From positions 1 through 8,744 of the forward strand of contig JAEWCA010000058.1 in NCBI GenBank assembly GCA_023390875.1: a stretch of DNA of 8,744 nucleotides, written 5' to 3'. This document shows, in pieces, positions 1-5,954 of this stretch. The number at the start of each line of letters is the position of its first letter. Positions within the stretch are counted from its first letter, which is position 1. The DNA comes from Actinomycetes bacterium (GTDB lineage Bacteria > Actinomycetota > Actinomycetes > Actinomycetales > Cellulomonadaceae). The notes beneath the pieces were generated by a model, which was given only the letters and a program-made list of their open reading frames with translations, did not search any database and was not told where the DNA came from. Both the position numbers and the translations under genes were made by a program.

Positions 1-974
1 GTCGCGAGGTCGTCGTCCGCGTGCGTCAGCAGGCCGCCGCCCGCCCAGCTCGCCCCGGGCTCCGTCGGGTCGTTGTGGATGCGGGCCACCTGGTCGAGCG
101 GCAGGGGGCCGAGGCCGTCGAGCAGCACGGGTGCGAGCGCCCGCAGGGGTGCCGCGACCTGCGCGCCCGTCTCCGCGTCCCCCGGCCGGGCCAGCCGCAG
201 GCCGAGCGCGGTGCGTCCGCGCAGCGGGGGCGGCACGACGTCGAGCGGCGGGAACCGGACGACGACGGCGCTCGTGGTGGTCGACGCGTCCGCACCCGCC
301 GTCCACGCGAGCCACCCGCGCAGGACGGGCTCGACGTGCTCCCGGTCGAAGAACAGCGACCCGGCGTACAGCTCGGGCATGCGCGCCAGGCGCAGCCGGA
401 GCCCGGTGACGATCCCGAGACCCCACTTCCCGCCGCGCAGCGCCCAGAACAGGTCGGGGTGCTCGTCCTCGCTCGCCTCGACGACGTCGCCCGCACCCGT
501 GACGACCGTGACCGACACCAGGTGGTCGGAGCTGAACCCGTGGCTGCGCGCGAACGGCCCGAGACCCCCGCCCAGCAGGAACCCCACGACGCCGACCGTC
601 GCCGACGACCCGGCGATCGGCGCGAGCCCGGACGGCGCGGCCGCCGCGACCACGTCCCCCCACCGGGCACCGGCCCCGATCGTCGCGACGCCCGTCGCCT
701 CGTCGACCTCGACGCCGGCGAGCCGCCGCGTGCCGACCAGCACCCCGGAGCGCACCGGCGGGCCGCCGTGCCCGGTCGCGAGCGCGGCGACGTGCAGACC
801 GTGCTCGCGGGCGTACCGCACGGCCTCGACGACGTCCTGCACGCTCGTCGCCCCGACGACCACGTCGGGGTGGTGGGCGAGGTTCGTGGAGAAGGTGGCG
901 ACCTCGTCGGCGTAGCCGTCGTCCGACGGTGTCAGCACCGGGCCGGTGACGCGTCGCTGCAGGGCGTGGGGCAT
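1..974 (-). CDS. FAD-binding (PCMH/berberine-bridge-like) oxidoreductase, 3' end cut by window edge
   Basis: This is a flavin-dependent oxidoreductase of the VAO/BBE superfamily; the substrate cannot be predicted. Translating from the ATG at 974 gives about 324 open residues that run off the left edge, so the C-terminal part of the substrate domain and any BBE motif are unseen (family proteins are usually 440-480 aa). Family marks in order are ATGHGGP around residues 66-72, with His69 at the usual covalent-FAD histidine position; GAGARWGDVV (100-109); GSSATVGVVGFLLGGGLG (122-139); and DLFWALRGGKWGLGIVT (about 172-188). No cysteine lies in the GSSATVGVVG loop where bicovalent enzymes have one, so single flavin attachment is more likely. 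KWGLG replaces the common GNFG, a mild variation. The start is fixed by AGGAGG at 987-982, 7 nt before the ATG. No signal peptide is seen, so it is probably cytoplasmic. It follows the SDR-TetR pair on the same strand and may be co-regulated, but two hairpins lie between. Confidence 0.88.
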   Translation of the reverse strand, partial: MPHALQRRVTGPVLTPSDDGYADEVATFSTNLAHHPDVVVGATSVQDVVEAVRYAREHGLHVAALATGHGGPPVRSGVLVGTRRLAGVEVDEATGVATIGAGARWGDVVAAAAPSGLAPIAGSSATVGVVGFLLGGGLGPFARSHGFSSDHLVSVTVVTGAGDVVEASEDEHPDLFWALRGGKWGLGIVTGLRLRLARMPELYAGSLFFDREHVEPVLRGWLAWTAGADASTTTSAVVVRFPPLDVVPPPLRGRTALGLRLARPGDAETGAQVAAPLRALAPVLLDGLGPLPLDQVARIHNDPTEPGASWAGGGLLTHADDDLA

Positions 975-1004
975 GGGACGACCTCCTCGGGACAGGGCAC
1001 GTGG

Positions 1005-1028
1005 CTGCTCGCGGGGTTGCACGAGCAG
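1005..1028. other. Inverted repeat ahead of the FAD oxidoreductase gene
   Basis: CTGCTCG (1005-1011) and CGAGCAG (1022-1028) are perfect 7-base arms around a 10-base loop. The repeat sits in the leader of the FAD gene, about 18 bases upstream of its AGGAGG. It could be an operator or a leader hairpin; nothing in the sequence chooses between these. Confidence 0.4.
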
Positions 1029-1045
1029 GCTCCCACCGACCACCG

Positions 1046-1071
1046 ACGTCGGGCTTCTTCGATCCCGACGT
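1046..1071 (-). terminator. Hairpin after the TetR gene, possible terminator or attenuator
   Basis: ACGTCGGG (1046-1053) and CCCGACGT (1064-1071) form perfect 8-base arms with a 10-base loop, starting about 22 nt past the TetR stop codon in the direction of transcription. There is no T-run, as is common in high-GC actinobacteria, so termination strength cannot be judged. If it works, it partly separates the SDR-TetR unit from the FAD gene. Confidence 0.4.
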
Positions 1072-1093
1072 GTTCCGGCCCGCGAGCGGTGCG

Positions 1094-1651
1094 TCAGTCC
1101 CCGACGAGCGTGCGCACGGCGGCGGCGAGGTCGTCGCGGACCGGGCCCTGCGCCGCCCCGGGCACGAGCAGCAGCCCGTGCACCAGCCCGAGCACCTGCG
1201 TGAGCAGGCGTTCCGCGGAGGGACGCCGTCCCGCGGCGGCAGGCCCGGGCCGCGCGTCGAGCACCGCCTGCAGCGCCTCGAGCTTCGCGGTCGTCGCCCT
1301 CCCCCACTCGGGCAGCCGCTCGAGGACCCCGGGGCGTTCGAGCGTGTGCCAGAGCAGCAGCCGGACGAGCTCGGGGTGCGCGAGGTTGAAGTCGAGCAGC
1401 CGGACGGCGTAGCCCGGCAGGTCGTCGGCGTCGAACGGGACGGCGTCGACGAACTGGTCGATGCGGTCCTCGACGACCGCGTCGAACAGCGCGTCCTTGC
1501 TGGTGAAGTAGGCGTACAGGCGCTGCTTGTTGGCGGCCGCCCGCTCGGCGATCCGGTCGACGCGGGCGCCGGCGAGCCCGCGCTCGGCGAACTCGTCGGC
1601 GGCGGCGGCGAGGATCCGTGCGGGCGTCGAACCGGGTGCGAACCCGCTCAT
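1094..1651 (-). CDS. TetR/AcrR-family transcriptional repressor
   Basis: A 185-residue one-component DNA-binding regulator of usual length for the family. The N-terminal TetR_N domain covers about residues 10-56: [18 protein letters not shown] is helix 1 and its turn, and [26 protein letters not shown] is the helix-turn-helix plus the conserved YxYFxSKxxL signature. The rest (about 60-185) is an all-helical ligand/dimer domain, including [18 protein letters not shown]. The ATG at 1651 overlaps the SDR stop codon as ATGA, so translation is very probably coupled and the start is secure. Longer upstream readings in this frame cross the SDR gene and have no independent support. It probably represses its own operon through the palindrome at 2577-2590 and releases it when a small ligand, perhaps an SDR substrate or product, is bound; this is inference from gene order. 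Confidence 0.92.
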   Translation of the reverse strand: MSGFAPGSTPARILAAAADEFAERGLAGARVDRIAERAAANKQRLYAYFTSKDALFDAVVEDRIDQFVDAVPFDADDLPGYAVRLLDFNLAHPELVRLLLWHTLERPGVLERLPEWGRATTAKLEALQAVLDARPGPAAAGRRPSAERLLTQVLGLVHGLLLVPGAAQGPVRDDLAAAVRTLVGD

Positions 1652-2562
1652 GCGGGCAACGACGTGCCGGTGAGGTCCTGCGCGACGGCCCACAGCCGCG
1701 CCGCCGTCGCCTCGTCGCGCATGCGGCGGTTGAGCGTCACCGGTCCGGGCTCCCCGACGAGCCCGAACCGGCCCGTCGGCCCGTAGTACCCGCCCTGCGC
1801 GGCGAGCGGGCTCGTCGCCGCCAGCAGGATCGACCCGGCACCCTCGGGGGGCAGCATCGACGGCATCACCGAGTGGCCCGTGAAGATCGAGCGGCGCGGC
1901 GTGTCCCGGCCGAGCGAGGCGCCGGCGGTCTGCAGGTTCGTCCGCGTGAAGCCCGGGTGGGCGGCCGTGCTGAGCAGCGGCCAGCCCCGCGCGTCCGACA
2001 CGCGCGCCAGGTGCCGGGCGAGGTGCAGGTCGGCGAGCTTCGACTGCCCGTACGCGCGCCACGGGCGGTAGCGGCGGGTCCACTGCAGGTCGTCGAACCG
2101 GATGCGGGCCCAGTTCGCGACGCCGCTGCTCATCGTCGCGACGCGCGGCTCGGGGGCCGCCAGGAGCAGCGGGAGCAGCAGGTTGGTGAGCGCGAACGGG
2201 CCGAGGAAGTTGGTGCCCATCTGCAGCTCGAAGCCGTCGACGGTCTCGAACCGGGTGGGCGGCACCATGACGCCGGCGTTGTTGACGAGCACGTCGAGGT
2301 GGTCGAGGTCGGCGGTCAGGTCGTCGGCGAAGCGGCGGACGGACGCGAGGTCGGCGAGGTCGAGCACCCGGACCTGCAGGTCGGCGTCCGGGTGGGTGGC
2401 GCGGATCTCGGCGGCGGCCTTCTCCCCCTTCTCGGCGGTCCGGACGGCGAGGACGACGCGCGCACCGGCGGCGGCGAGCTGCTCGGCGGCAGCCCGGCCG
2501 GTGCCGCTGTTGGCGCCGGTCACGACGAACGTGCGGCCGTGCTGGGGCGGGACGGCGTACAT
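1648..2562 (-). CDS. Short-chain dehydrogenase/reductase (retinol dehydrogenase-like classical SDR)
   Basis: A 304-residue NAD(P)-dependent oxidoreductase with a Rossmann fold. The cofactor loop is TGANSGTG (residues 15-22), with Thr in place of the usual Ile. R41 after the second strand (LAVRTAEKG) suggests NADP(H) preference. DLADL (68-72) follows the third strand, NNAG is at 94-97, the catalytic Ser is in MSSG (144-147) and the catalytic YGQSK is at 171-175. HPGFTRTNL is the post-catalytic segment typical of retinol-dehydrogenase/WW-oxidoreductase-like bacterial SDRs. The real substrate is unknown. The start at 2562 is chosen because GAGGAG lies 5 nt upstream (2573-2568) and the protein then begins just ahead of the first strand; a longer frame from 2619 would run through the operator and promoter. 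It is the first gene of the cassette and overlaps the TetR gene by 4 bases. Confidence 0.92.
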   Translation of the reverse strand: MYAVPPQHGRTFVVTGANSGTGRAAAEQLAAAGARVVLAVRTAEKGEKAAAEIRATHPDADLQVRVLDLADLASVRRFADDLTADLDHLDVLVNNAGVMVPPTRFETVDGFELQMGTNFLGPFALTNLLLPLLLAAPEPRVATMSSGVANWARIRFDDLQWTRRYRPWRAYGQSKLADLHLARHLARVSDARGWPLLSTAAHPGFTRTNLQTAGASLGRDTPRRSIFTGHSVMPSMLPPEGAGSILLAATSPLAAQGGYYGPTGRFGLVGEPGPVTLNRRMRDEATAARLWAVAQDLTGTSLPA

Positions 2563-2576
2563 GGCGGCTCCTCGTG

Positions 2577-2590
2577 ACCAACTGGTTGGT
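2577..2590. promoter_or_regulatory. Palindromic operator, probably for the adjacent TetR repressor
   Basis: ACCAAC-TG-GTTGGT has perfect 6-base arms around a 2-base centre and is followed by a further TGG, so the GGTT unit is iterated. It lies 14 nt upstream of the SDR start codon and just beyond the Shine-Dalgarno sequence, over the expected transcription start. Its size, symmetry and place are those of a TetR-family operator. Assignment to the gene at 1094-1651 is inference from the operon arrangement. Confidence 0.65.
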
Positions 2591-2594
2591 TGGC

Positions 2595-2623
2595 ATCGTC
2601 GCACCGCCGGTACGACCACGCAA
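2595..2623 (-). promoter_or_regulatory. Candidate sigma70-type promoter of the SDR-TetR unit
   Basis: On the minus strand TTGCGT (2623-2618) and GACGAT (2600-2595) are separated by exactly 17 bases. The expected transcription start then falls inside the palindrome at 2577-2590, so a bound repressor would block initiation and the mRNA leader would be about 25 nt. The -10 box is only a partial match, so this rests on spacing and position. Confidence 0.4.
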
Positions 2624-2634
2624 CACCCGGGCCC

Positions 2635-2681
2635 CGAGCTCGTGACATCCGGCCGGTTCGTGGCTTCCGGTCGAGCTCGTG
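2635..2681. repeat. Pair of 10-base direct repeats upstream of the SDR promoter
   Basis: CGAGCTCGTG occurs at 2635-2644 and again at 2672-2681, 37 bases apart. Each copy contains the self-complementary CGAGCTCG, and CCGGCCGG (2649-2656) lies between them. This could be a tandem binding site for a regulator, upstream of the SDR promoter or downstream of the PAAR gene. A chance origin in GC-rich DNA is possible. Confidence 0.3.
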
Positions 2682-2708
2682 TGCTGCCACCCCCGACCTC
2701 GACCGCAA

Positions 2709-2732
2709 CCCACGCACTCGGCGACGCGTGGG
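2709..2732 (-). terminator. Weak hairpin downstream of the PAAR gene
   Basis: CCCACGC (2709-2715) and GCGTGGG (2726-2732) are perfect 7-base arms around a 10-base loop, starting about 47 nt past the PAAR stop codon on the minus strand. No T-run follows. It overlaps the first run of the G-rich tract at 2730. It could end the membrane-protein/PAAR transcript together with that tract. Confidence 0.35.
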
Positions 2733-2774
2733 GTGGGGTCGGGTGGGGTTGGCGGCGCGGGAGGGGCGGGAGGG
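2730..2774 (+). other. Two adjacent G-quadruplex-forming motifs
   Basis: The plus strand carries GGGGTGGGGTCGGGTGGGG (2730-2748; loops of 1, 2 and 1) and, 10 bases later, GGGAGGGGCGGGAGGG (2759-2774; all loops of 1). Both meet the strict four-run pattern, and single-base loops usually make very stable quadruplexes. The tract begins 5 bases beyond the PAAR stop codon. The G-rich strand is the template strand for the PAAR gene, so the transcript here would be C-rich. A quadruplex in the template could stall RNA polymerase and help end the transcript. That role is inferred; the motif itself is directly visible. Confidence 0.75.
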
Positions 2775-2778
2775 CCGG

Positions 2779-3096
2779 TCAGCCGCCGATGATGACCGTC
2801 GGGCAGCCCGGGCCCGGCACGATCGGGGTCCCGTGCATGCTCAGGTCGGCGAGCCGCGCGGCCGGGAAGTTGCCGATGAGCACCGTCAGGCTCCCCATCG
2901 CGATCCCGTTCGGCGCGGGCGACACGCACGGGATCCCGCCGGGGAGGTTGTTCGCGACGGCCGCGGGCTGCCCGCCGATGAGCACCGTCATGACGGCCGC
3001 CGCGGGCGTGATCGGCCCGCCGACGTGCGGCTTCGGCCCGTCGAACAGCGGGCACAGCGCCGAGTCCCCCACGCGCAGGGCCGGACCCATCGGCAT
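2779..3096 (-). CDS. PAAR-like spike-tip protein
   Basis: A 105-residue protein that is essentially one PAAR-like domain, as in the cone-shaped caps of contractile injection system spikes. Visible marks are GDSALCP (10-16), HVGGPI (24-29), the two related strands TVLIGGQPAA (37-46) and TVLIGNFPAAR (71-81) with a literal Pro-Ala-Ala-Arg at 78-81, and a closing GPGCPTVIIGG (95-105). H24, C57, H88 and C98 are candidate metal ligands, by analogy with the zinc site of known PAAR proteins. Glycine and proline spacing fits the short beta-hairpins of the fold. No toxin extension is present, so any cargo would be carried by another protein. The start at 3096 lies 13 nt after the stop of the membrane-protein gene, so the two are one operon; an in-frame ATG two codons later (3090) is an alternative, and neither has a strong ribosome site. 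A phage tail spike tip is a less likely reading given the neighbours. Confidence 0.8.
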   Translation of the reverse strand: MPMGPALRVGDSALCPLFDGPKPHVGGPITPAAAVMTVLIGGQPAAVANNLPGGIPCVSPAPNGIAMGSLTVLIGNFPAARLADLSMHGTPIVPGPGCPTVIIGG

Positions 3097-3109
3097 GGTC
3101 GTCGACCCG

Positions 3110-4441
3110 TCAGGGGGTCGCCGGCGGGGCCGGGACCACGAGGGTGCCGCTGAACACGAGCGCGTCGTTGCAGGCCGTCGGCGGCGTCGTGCCGTCCGGC
3201 GGGGTACCCACGGTCCGGCAGTTCACCGTGATGCGCAGCGCACCGTCCCCCGGCACCACGATGGGCGTCTGGAAGTGGTAGTCGTTGTCGCGGAAGTTCT
3301 CCAGCGCGACCTCGAGCAGCGTCACCGGCGTCCCCCCACCGGCGGGCACGGTCGACAGCGTCATGGTGCCGAAGTCACCCTGCGGGTTGTTGAGCACCAG
3401 GTCCGTCACGCGCAGCGTGTTGCCGGTCGGCACCGGGTACTCGTCGTTCTTCGACGTCCCCGGCGCGACGTTCGTCGCCGACAGCCGCGCCAGCGTGGGC
3501 GTGAACAGCTCGGTCGGCGTGATCGGCAGGTTCTTGGTGAGGTCCTCGACCTTCGCCGTCTGCTCCTGCGCGGCGGCCGCCGCCTGCGCGGCCTGCGCGG
3601 ACCCCTGCTGAGCGGCGGTGGCCGCCTCCTGCGCGTCGGCCGCCGCCTTGTTCGCCTGGGCGACCTCGTCCTCGACCGACGACTTCGCGGCCGACGCGAT
3701 CACCGGCTTGAGCAGCGTGAACCACAGCAGCAGGAGCAGCGCGAGCAGGGCCAGCAGCGCGAGCAGGGCCTTGAAGAACCACTTCGGGATGATCGCGGTC
3801 TGCACGTGCGCGCCGTCGAGCAGCACCGGCGTCGTGTTCTCGGCGGCCGCGGTGACGACGAACGGGTGCGTGATGTCCGGGCCGCGCCAGATGCTCCGCG
3901 CGGGCTTCACGCGGACGTCGGCGAACGCCGCCTCGCCCGGGCCGACCGTGAGCAGCTGCGGCTGGATGCGGTAGTCGAGCGAGTTCTTCTCGTCGGCCGC
4001 CTGCAGCGTCACCGTCACGGGGACGTTGCCGCGGTTGTCGAACGCGACCCGGTGCTTGGCGCCGCGGCGCCCGTGCGACGTGCGCGGCAGCAGCTCGGCG
4101 GTCGTGTCGAGGAACGGCAGCACCTCGACGACGCCCTCGGGGATCACCGTCTCGTCGACGTGCTCGAACGGGACCACGCGGATGCCGAAGTCGAGCGGGC
4201 CGGCCGGCACCGTGGCGGACCGCGGCGGCGCGAACCGGATCGTCGCGGTCGTGGACGTGTCCGGGTACAGCCCGTCGATCACCGCGGGCTCGATCGTGGT
4301 CCACGCCGCGGGAACCCCGAGCACCTCGATCCGGTAGCCCTCGACCGTCGTGCCCGTGTTCCGGATGTGCAGCGGCACCACCGCCTCCGTCCCGGGGGAG
4401 AGCTCCACCCGGGGCGAGTCCAGCTTGGCCGTCGTCGTCAT
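3110..4441 (-). CDS. Single-pass membrane protein with NEW3/Ig-like domains and coiled coil
   Basis: 443 residues with no close functional relative recognised. Residues about 5-115 and 120-215 look like two beta-sandwich domains of the NEW3/COG1470 type (LSPGTEAVVPLHIRNTGTTVEGY; KHRVAFDNRGNVPVTVTLQA). One strong hydrophobic helix (about 221-247, rich in LLALLALLALLLLLW) is flanked by K220, K224 and K246. An Ala/Gln-rich coiled-coil segment follows (about 253-305, AQANKAAADAQEAA and similar), then a beta-rich C-terminal domain (about 307-443) with two cysteines, C408 and C424, which could form a disulfide. There is no signal peptide, so the Ig-like part may be cytoplasmic and the coiled coil plus C-terminal domain outside; topology is a prediction. 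The start is the ATG at 4441, where the conserved-looking sequence begins; the frame stays open much further upstream but crosses the regulator and HEAT genes on the wrong phase. It is followed at 13 nt by PAAR, suggesting a membrane partner of the injection particle. A membrane protein (CisA) has been reported for Streptomyces contractile systems; homology is not claimed. Confidence 0.8.
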   Translation of the reverse strand: MTTTAKLDSPRVELSPGTEAVVPLHIRNTGTTVEGYRIEVLGVPAAWTTIEPAVIDGLYPDTSTTATIRFAPPRSATVPAGPLDFGIRVVPFEHVDETVIPEGVVEVLPFLDTTAELLPRTSHGRRGAKHRVAFDNRGNVPVTVTLQAADEKNSLDYRIQPQLLTVGPGEAAFADVRVKPARSIWRGPDITHPFVVTAAAENTTPVLLDGAHVQTAIIPKWFFKALLALLALLALLLLLWFTLLKPVIASAAKSSVEDEVAQANKAAADAQEAATAAQQGSAQAAQAAAAAQEQTAKVEDLTKNLPITPTELFTPTLARLSATNVAPGTSKNDEYPVPTGNTLRVTDLVLNNPQGDFGTMTLSTVPAGGGTPVTLLEVALENFRDNDYHFQTPIVVPGDGALRITVNCRTVGTPPDGTTPPTACNDALVFSGTLVVPAPPATP

Positions 4442-4609
4442 GCTCGTGACCGTACGGCGCGGCGCGCCGGGGGACGACGGCCCCCGGGCGGGCCGAACGG
4501 GCAACCGTGCTGCCCGTTGAGTCGATGTTGACTGCACGATCAGTGCGCCCCTGCACGCTGTCCGGACGAGCATCCGCCGGTGGCGGACGACAGGGGGCAG
4601 GGGGCAGTC
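4442..4609. promoter_or_regulatory. Divergent regulatory region between the membrane-protein gene and the LuxR-type regulator
   Basis: The 168 bases between the two divergent starts must hold promoters for both. An 8-base perfect inverted repeat, AACGGGCA (4496-4503) and TGCCCGTT (4511-4518), has a 7-base spacer and is a good operator candidate. A second, CCGGGGG (4467-4473) and CCCCCGG (4481-4487), lies in the leader of the membrane-protein gene. TTGACT (4528-4533) is a -35-like hexamer facing the regulator, but no convincing -10 box is found 16-18 bases on, so a promoter is not called exactly. AT content is locally higher around 4515-4545 than in the flanking genes. The LuxR protein is the likely binder, by position. 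Confidence 0.5.
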
Positions 4610-5233
4610 ATGGAACGCGTGGCGGTGTGGGTGAGCGCACGGGACCCGATCTCGGAGGCAGGCGTCGTCAGCGCGCTGCGGCCGCGGCCGGAGGTGCGGG
4701 TGCTGGGGCACGACGAGGCGGAGTCCTCGCAGGTCGCGGTCGTGGTCGCGGACGCGGTCGACGACGACGCGCTGCGACTCGTGCGGATGGTCCGAAGGCA
4801 GACGCCGAGCCAGGCGGTCCTCGTGGCCGGCCGGCTCGAGGACGGTGACGTGGTGACGGCCGTCGAGGCGGGCGTGCTCGGGCTCGTGCGGCGCAGCGAG
4901 GCGACGCCCGACCGGCTCGTCCGGGTGATCTGCGGGGCCGCGACGGGCGAGGGCAGCGTGCCGCCGGACCTGCTGGGCCGGCTCCTCGACCAGGTCGGCA
5001 CCCTGCAGCGGCAGGTGCTGCGGCCGCGGGGGCTCACGTTCACCGGGCTGGCGTCGCGAGAGATCGAGGTGCTGCGGCTCATCGCCGACGGGTACGACAC
5101 GTCCGAGATCGCGCGAGAGCTCGCCTACTCCGAGCGGACCGTGAAGAACGTGCTGCACGACGTGACGACGCGGCTGCAGCTGCGCAACCGGTCGCACGCC
5201 GTGGCGTACGCGCTGCGGGAGGGGCTCATCTGA
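4610..5233 (+). CDS. LuxR/NarL-type DNA-binding regulator with degenerate receiver domain
   Basis: 207 residues in the two-domain layout of response regulators. Residues about 3-120 look like a receiver: VAVWVSARDPISEAGVVSAL aligns with the first strand and helix, VVVADAVDDD (44-53) with the third strand, and GVLGLVRRSEATPDRL (88-103) with the last strand and helix. The acidic pair after strand 1 is reduced to ARD, the expected phosphorylation-site loop lacks the usual D-x-x-M-P, and the conserved lysine appears replaced by arginine (R94/R95), so phosphorylation is doubtful. The C-terminal HTH (about 143-207) is canonical: GLASREIEVLRLIADGYDTSEIARELAYSERTVKNVL, then TTRLQLRNRSHAVAYALREGLI. 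The start at 4610 is preferred to a GTG at 4580 because AGGGGG (4599-4604) sits 5 nt before the ATG. It is divergent from the membrane/PAAR unit and convergent with the HEAT gene, and is the probable local regulator of the injection-system genes. Confidence 0.88.
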   Translation: MERVAVWVSARDPISEAGVVSALRPRPEVRVLGHDEAESSQVAVVVADAVDDDALRLVRMVRRQTPSQAVLVAGRLEDGDVVTAVEAGVLGLVRRSEATPDRLVRVICGAATGEGSVPPDLLGRLLDQVGTLQRQVLRPRGLTFTGLASREIEVLRLIADGYDTSEIARELAYSERTVKNVLHDVTTRLQLRNRSHAVAYALREGLI

Positions 5234-5249
5234 GCCTGGCGCGGACCAG

Positions 5250-5283
5250 GGGCTGAGCGGCGCACCGTCGCGCCGCTCAGCCC
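5250..5283. terminator. Strong bidirectional hairpin terminator between convergent genes
   Basis: GGGCTGAGCGGCGC (5250-5263) and GCGCCGCTCAGCCC (5270-5283) are perfect 14-base arms around the loop ACCGTC. It starts 16 nt after the LuxR stop and its right arm contains the HEAT gene stop codon (TCA at 5277-5279). There is no T-run on either side. It would serve both converging transcripts. Confidence 0.8.
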
Positions 5284-5900
5284 TGGCCGGGCCGGTGCCG
5301 CTCGGCCTCGTCCTGCAGCGCGAGGCCCTCGAGCGCGACGCCCGCCAGGTGGCGGACGTCCTTGCCGGACGCGGACTCGCGCAGCGTCTCCAGGAGCTGC
5401 CGGAGCTCCGGCCAGCCGACATAGGTCGCCGCGCGGACGACGGCCATTCGCACGCCGTCGTCCCCGTCGACGGCCGCCGTCCGGAGGGCTGTGACTGCGT
5501 CCGACCGGTCCTCCCCCGCAGCCAGCGCCACCGCGGGCACCGCCGCCGCGCGCTCGGCATCCGTCCGTGCGGCAGCGAGGGCCGCCAGCGCGTCAGCGCC
5601 CGAGAGAGTTGGCAGCGCCTCACGCGCCTCGTCCGCGACGGACCGCGCGTCGGGGCCAGTGACGACCAGGTACCGGAGCCCGACGTACGTGTCGTCGAGG
5701 TACGACACCGACGTGCGCTCCGCGCGGTCGACGTAGCGGTCCTCGTACGGCCGCTCGTCCGTCGCGTCCCAGTGACCGACCAGGAGCCAGTCGAGGTCGA
5801 GGGCCACGTCGTCGACGTCGACCGGGCCCACCCCCTCACGCAGGACGACGCGGACCTTCGCCGGCGGGTCGGCCGGTGCTGCGCTGCCTGTCACGTCCAC
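5277..5900 (-). CDS. HEAT-like repeat protein next to the large helical protein
   Basis: 207 residues; the exact family is not recognised. The N-terminal third (about 14-85) is mixed alpha/beta: VRVVLREGVGPVDVDDVALDLDWLLVGHWDA, then SVSYLDDTYVGLRYLVVTGPDA. From about 86 to 195 it becomes paired Ala/Leu-rich helices in HEAT fashion, clearest in RSDAVTALRTAAVDGDDGVRMAVVRAATYVGWPELRQLLETLRESASGKDVRHLAGVALEGL. HEAT arrays usually bind proteins, so a partner role is likely. The start is uncertain: GTG at 5900 is taken, with GTG at 5894 as alternative, and the obvious GAGGAG (5927-5922) lies too far upstream at about 21 nt. The frame is open and in phase right back to the TGA of the large protein, 54 bases upstream, so the two genes form one unit. 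Being last and directly after a possible effector, it could be an immunity or chaperone protein; this is inference only. The stop lies within the terminator hairpin. Confidence 0.75.
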   Translation of the reverse strand: MDVTGSAAPADPPAKVRVVLREGVGPVDVDDVALDLDWLLVGHWDATDERPYEDRYVDRAERTSVSYLDDTYVGLRYLVVTGPDARSVADEAREALPTLSGADALAALAAARTDAERAAAVPAVALAAGEDRSDAVTALRTAAVDGDDGVRMAVVRAATYVGWPELRQLLETLRESASGKDVRHLAGVALEGLALQDEAERHRPGQG

Positions 5901-5954
5901 GTCGTCATCATCCCGTCGTCGCTCCTCGTCGTCCGGCGCGTGGTGCTCGTCCGG

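Noticed and set aside
1094..3055. A 653-codon reading of the TetR frame extending through the SDR and PAAR genes
   Set aside because: Only the last 185 codons are protein-like. The upstream part is Arg/Pro-rich noise antiphase to SDR and PAAR, and the ATGA junction gives a proper start at 1651.
2102..4531. An 809-codon open frame on the plus strand, and similar long plus-strand frames at 21-1412 and 1618-2577
   Set aside because: They run antisense to well-recognised genes (SDR, TetR, PAAR, membrane protein, FAD oxidoreductase). Their products are Arg/Gly/Pro/Ala-rich without domains. Stop-poor shadow frames are normal at this GC content.
4528..4556. TTGACT as the -35 box of a defined promoter for the LuxR-type gene
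   Set aside because: At 16-18 bases downstream there is no hexamer resembling TANNNT, so an exact promoter is not called.
4442..5839. N-terminal extension of the membrane protein to 909 residues
   Set aside because: The extra part overlaps the LuxR gene antisense and the HEAT gene in another phase, has Arg/His/Pro-rich composition, and crosses the strong terminator at 5250-5283.
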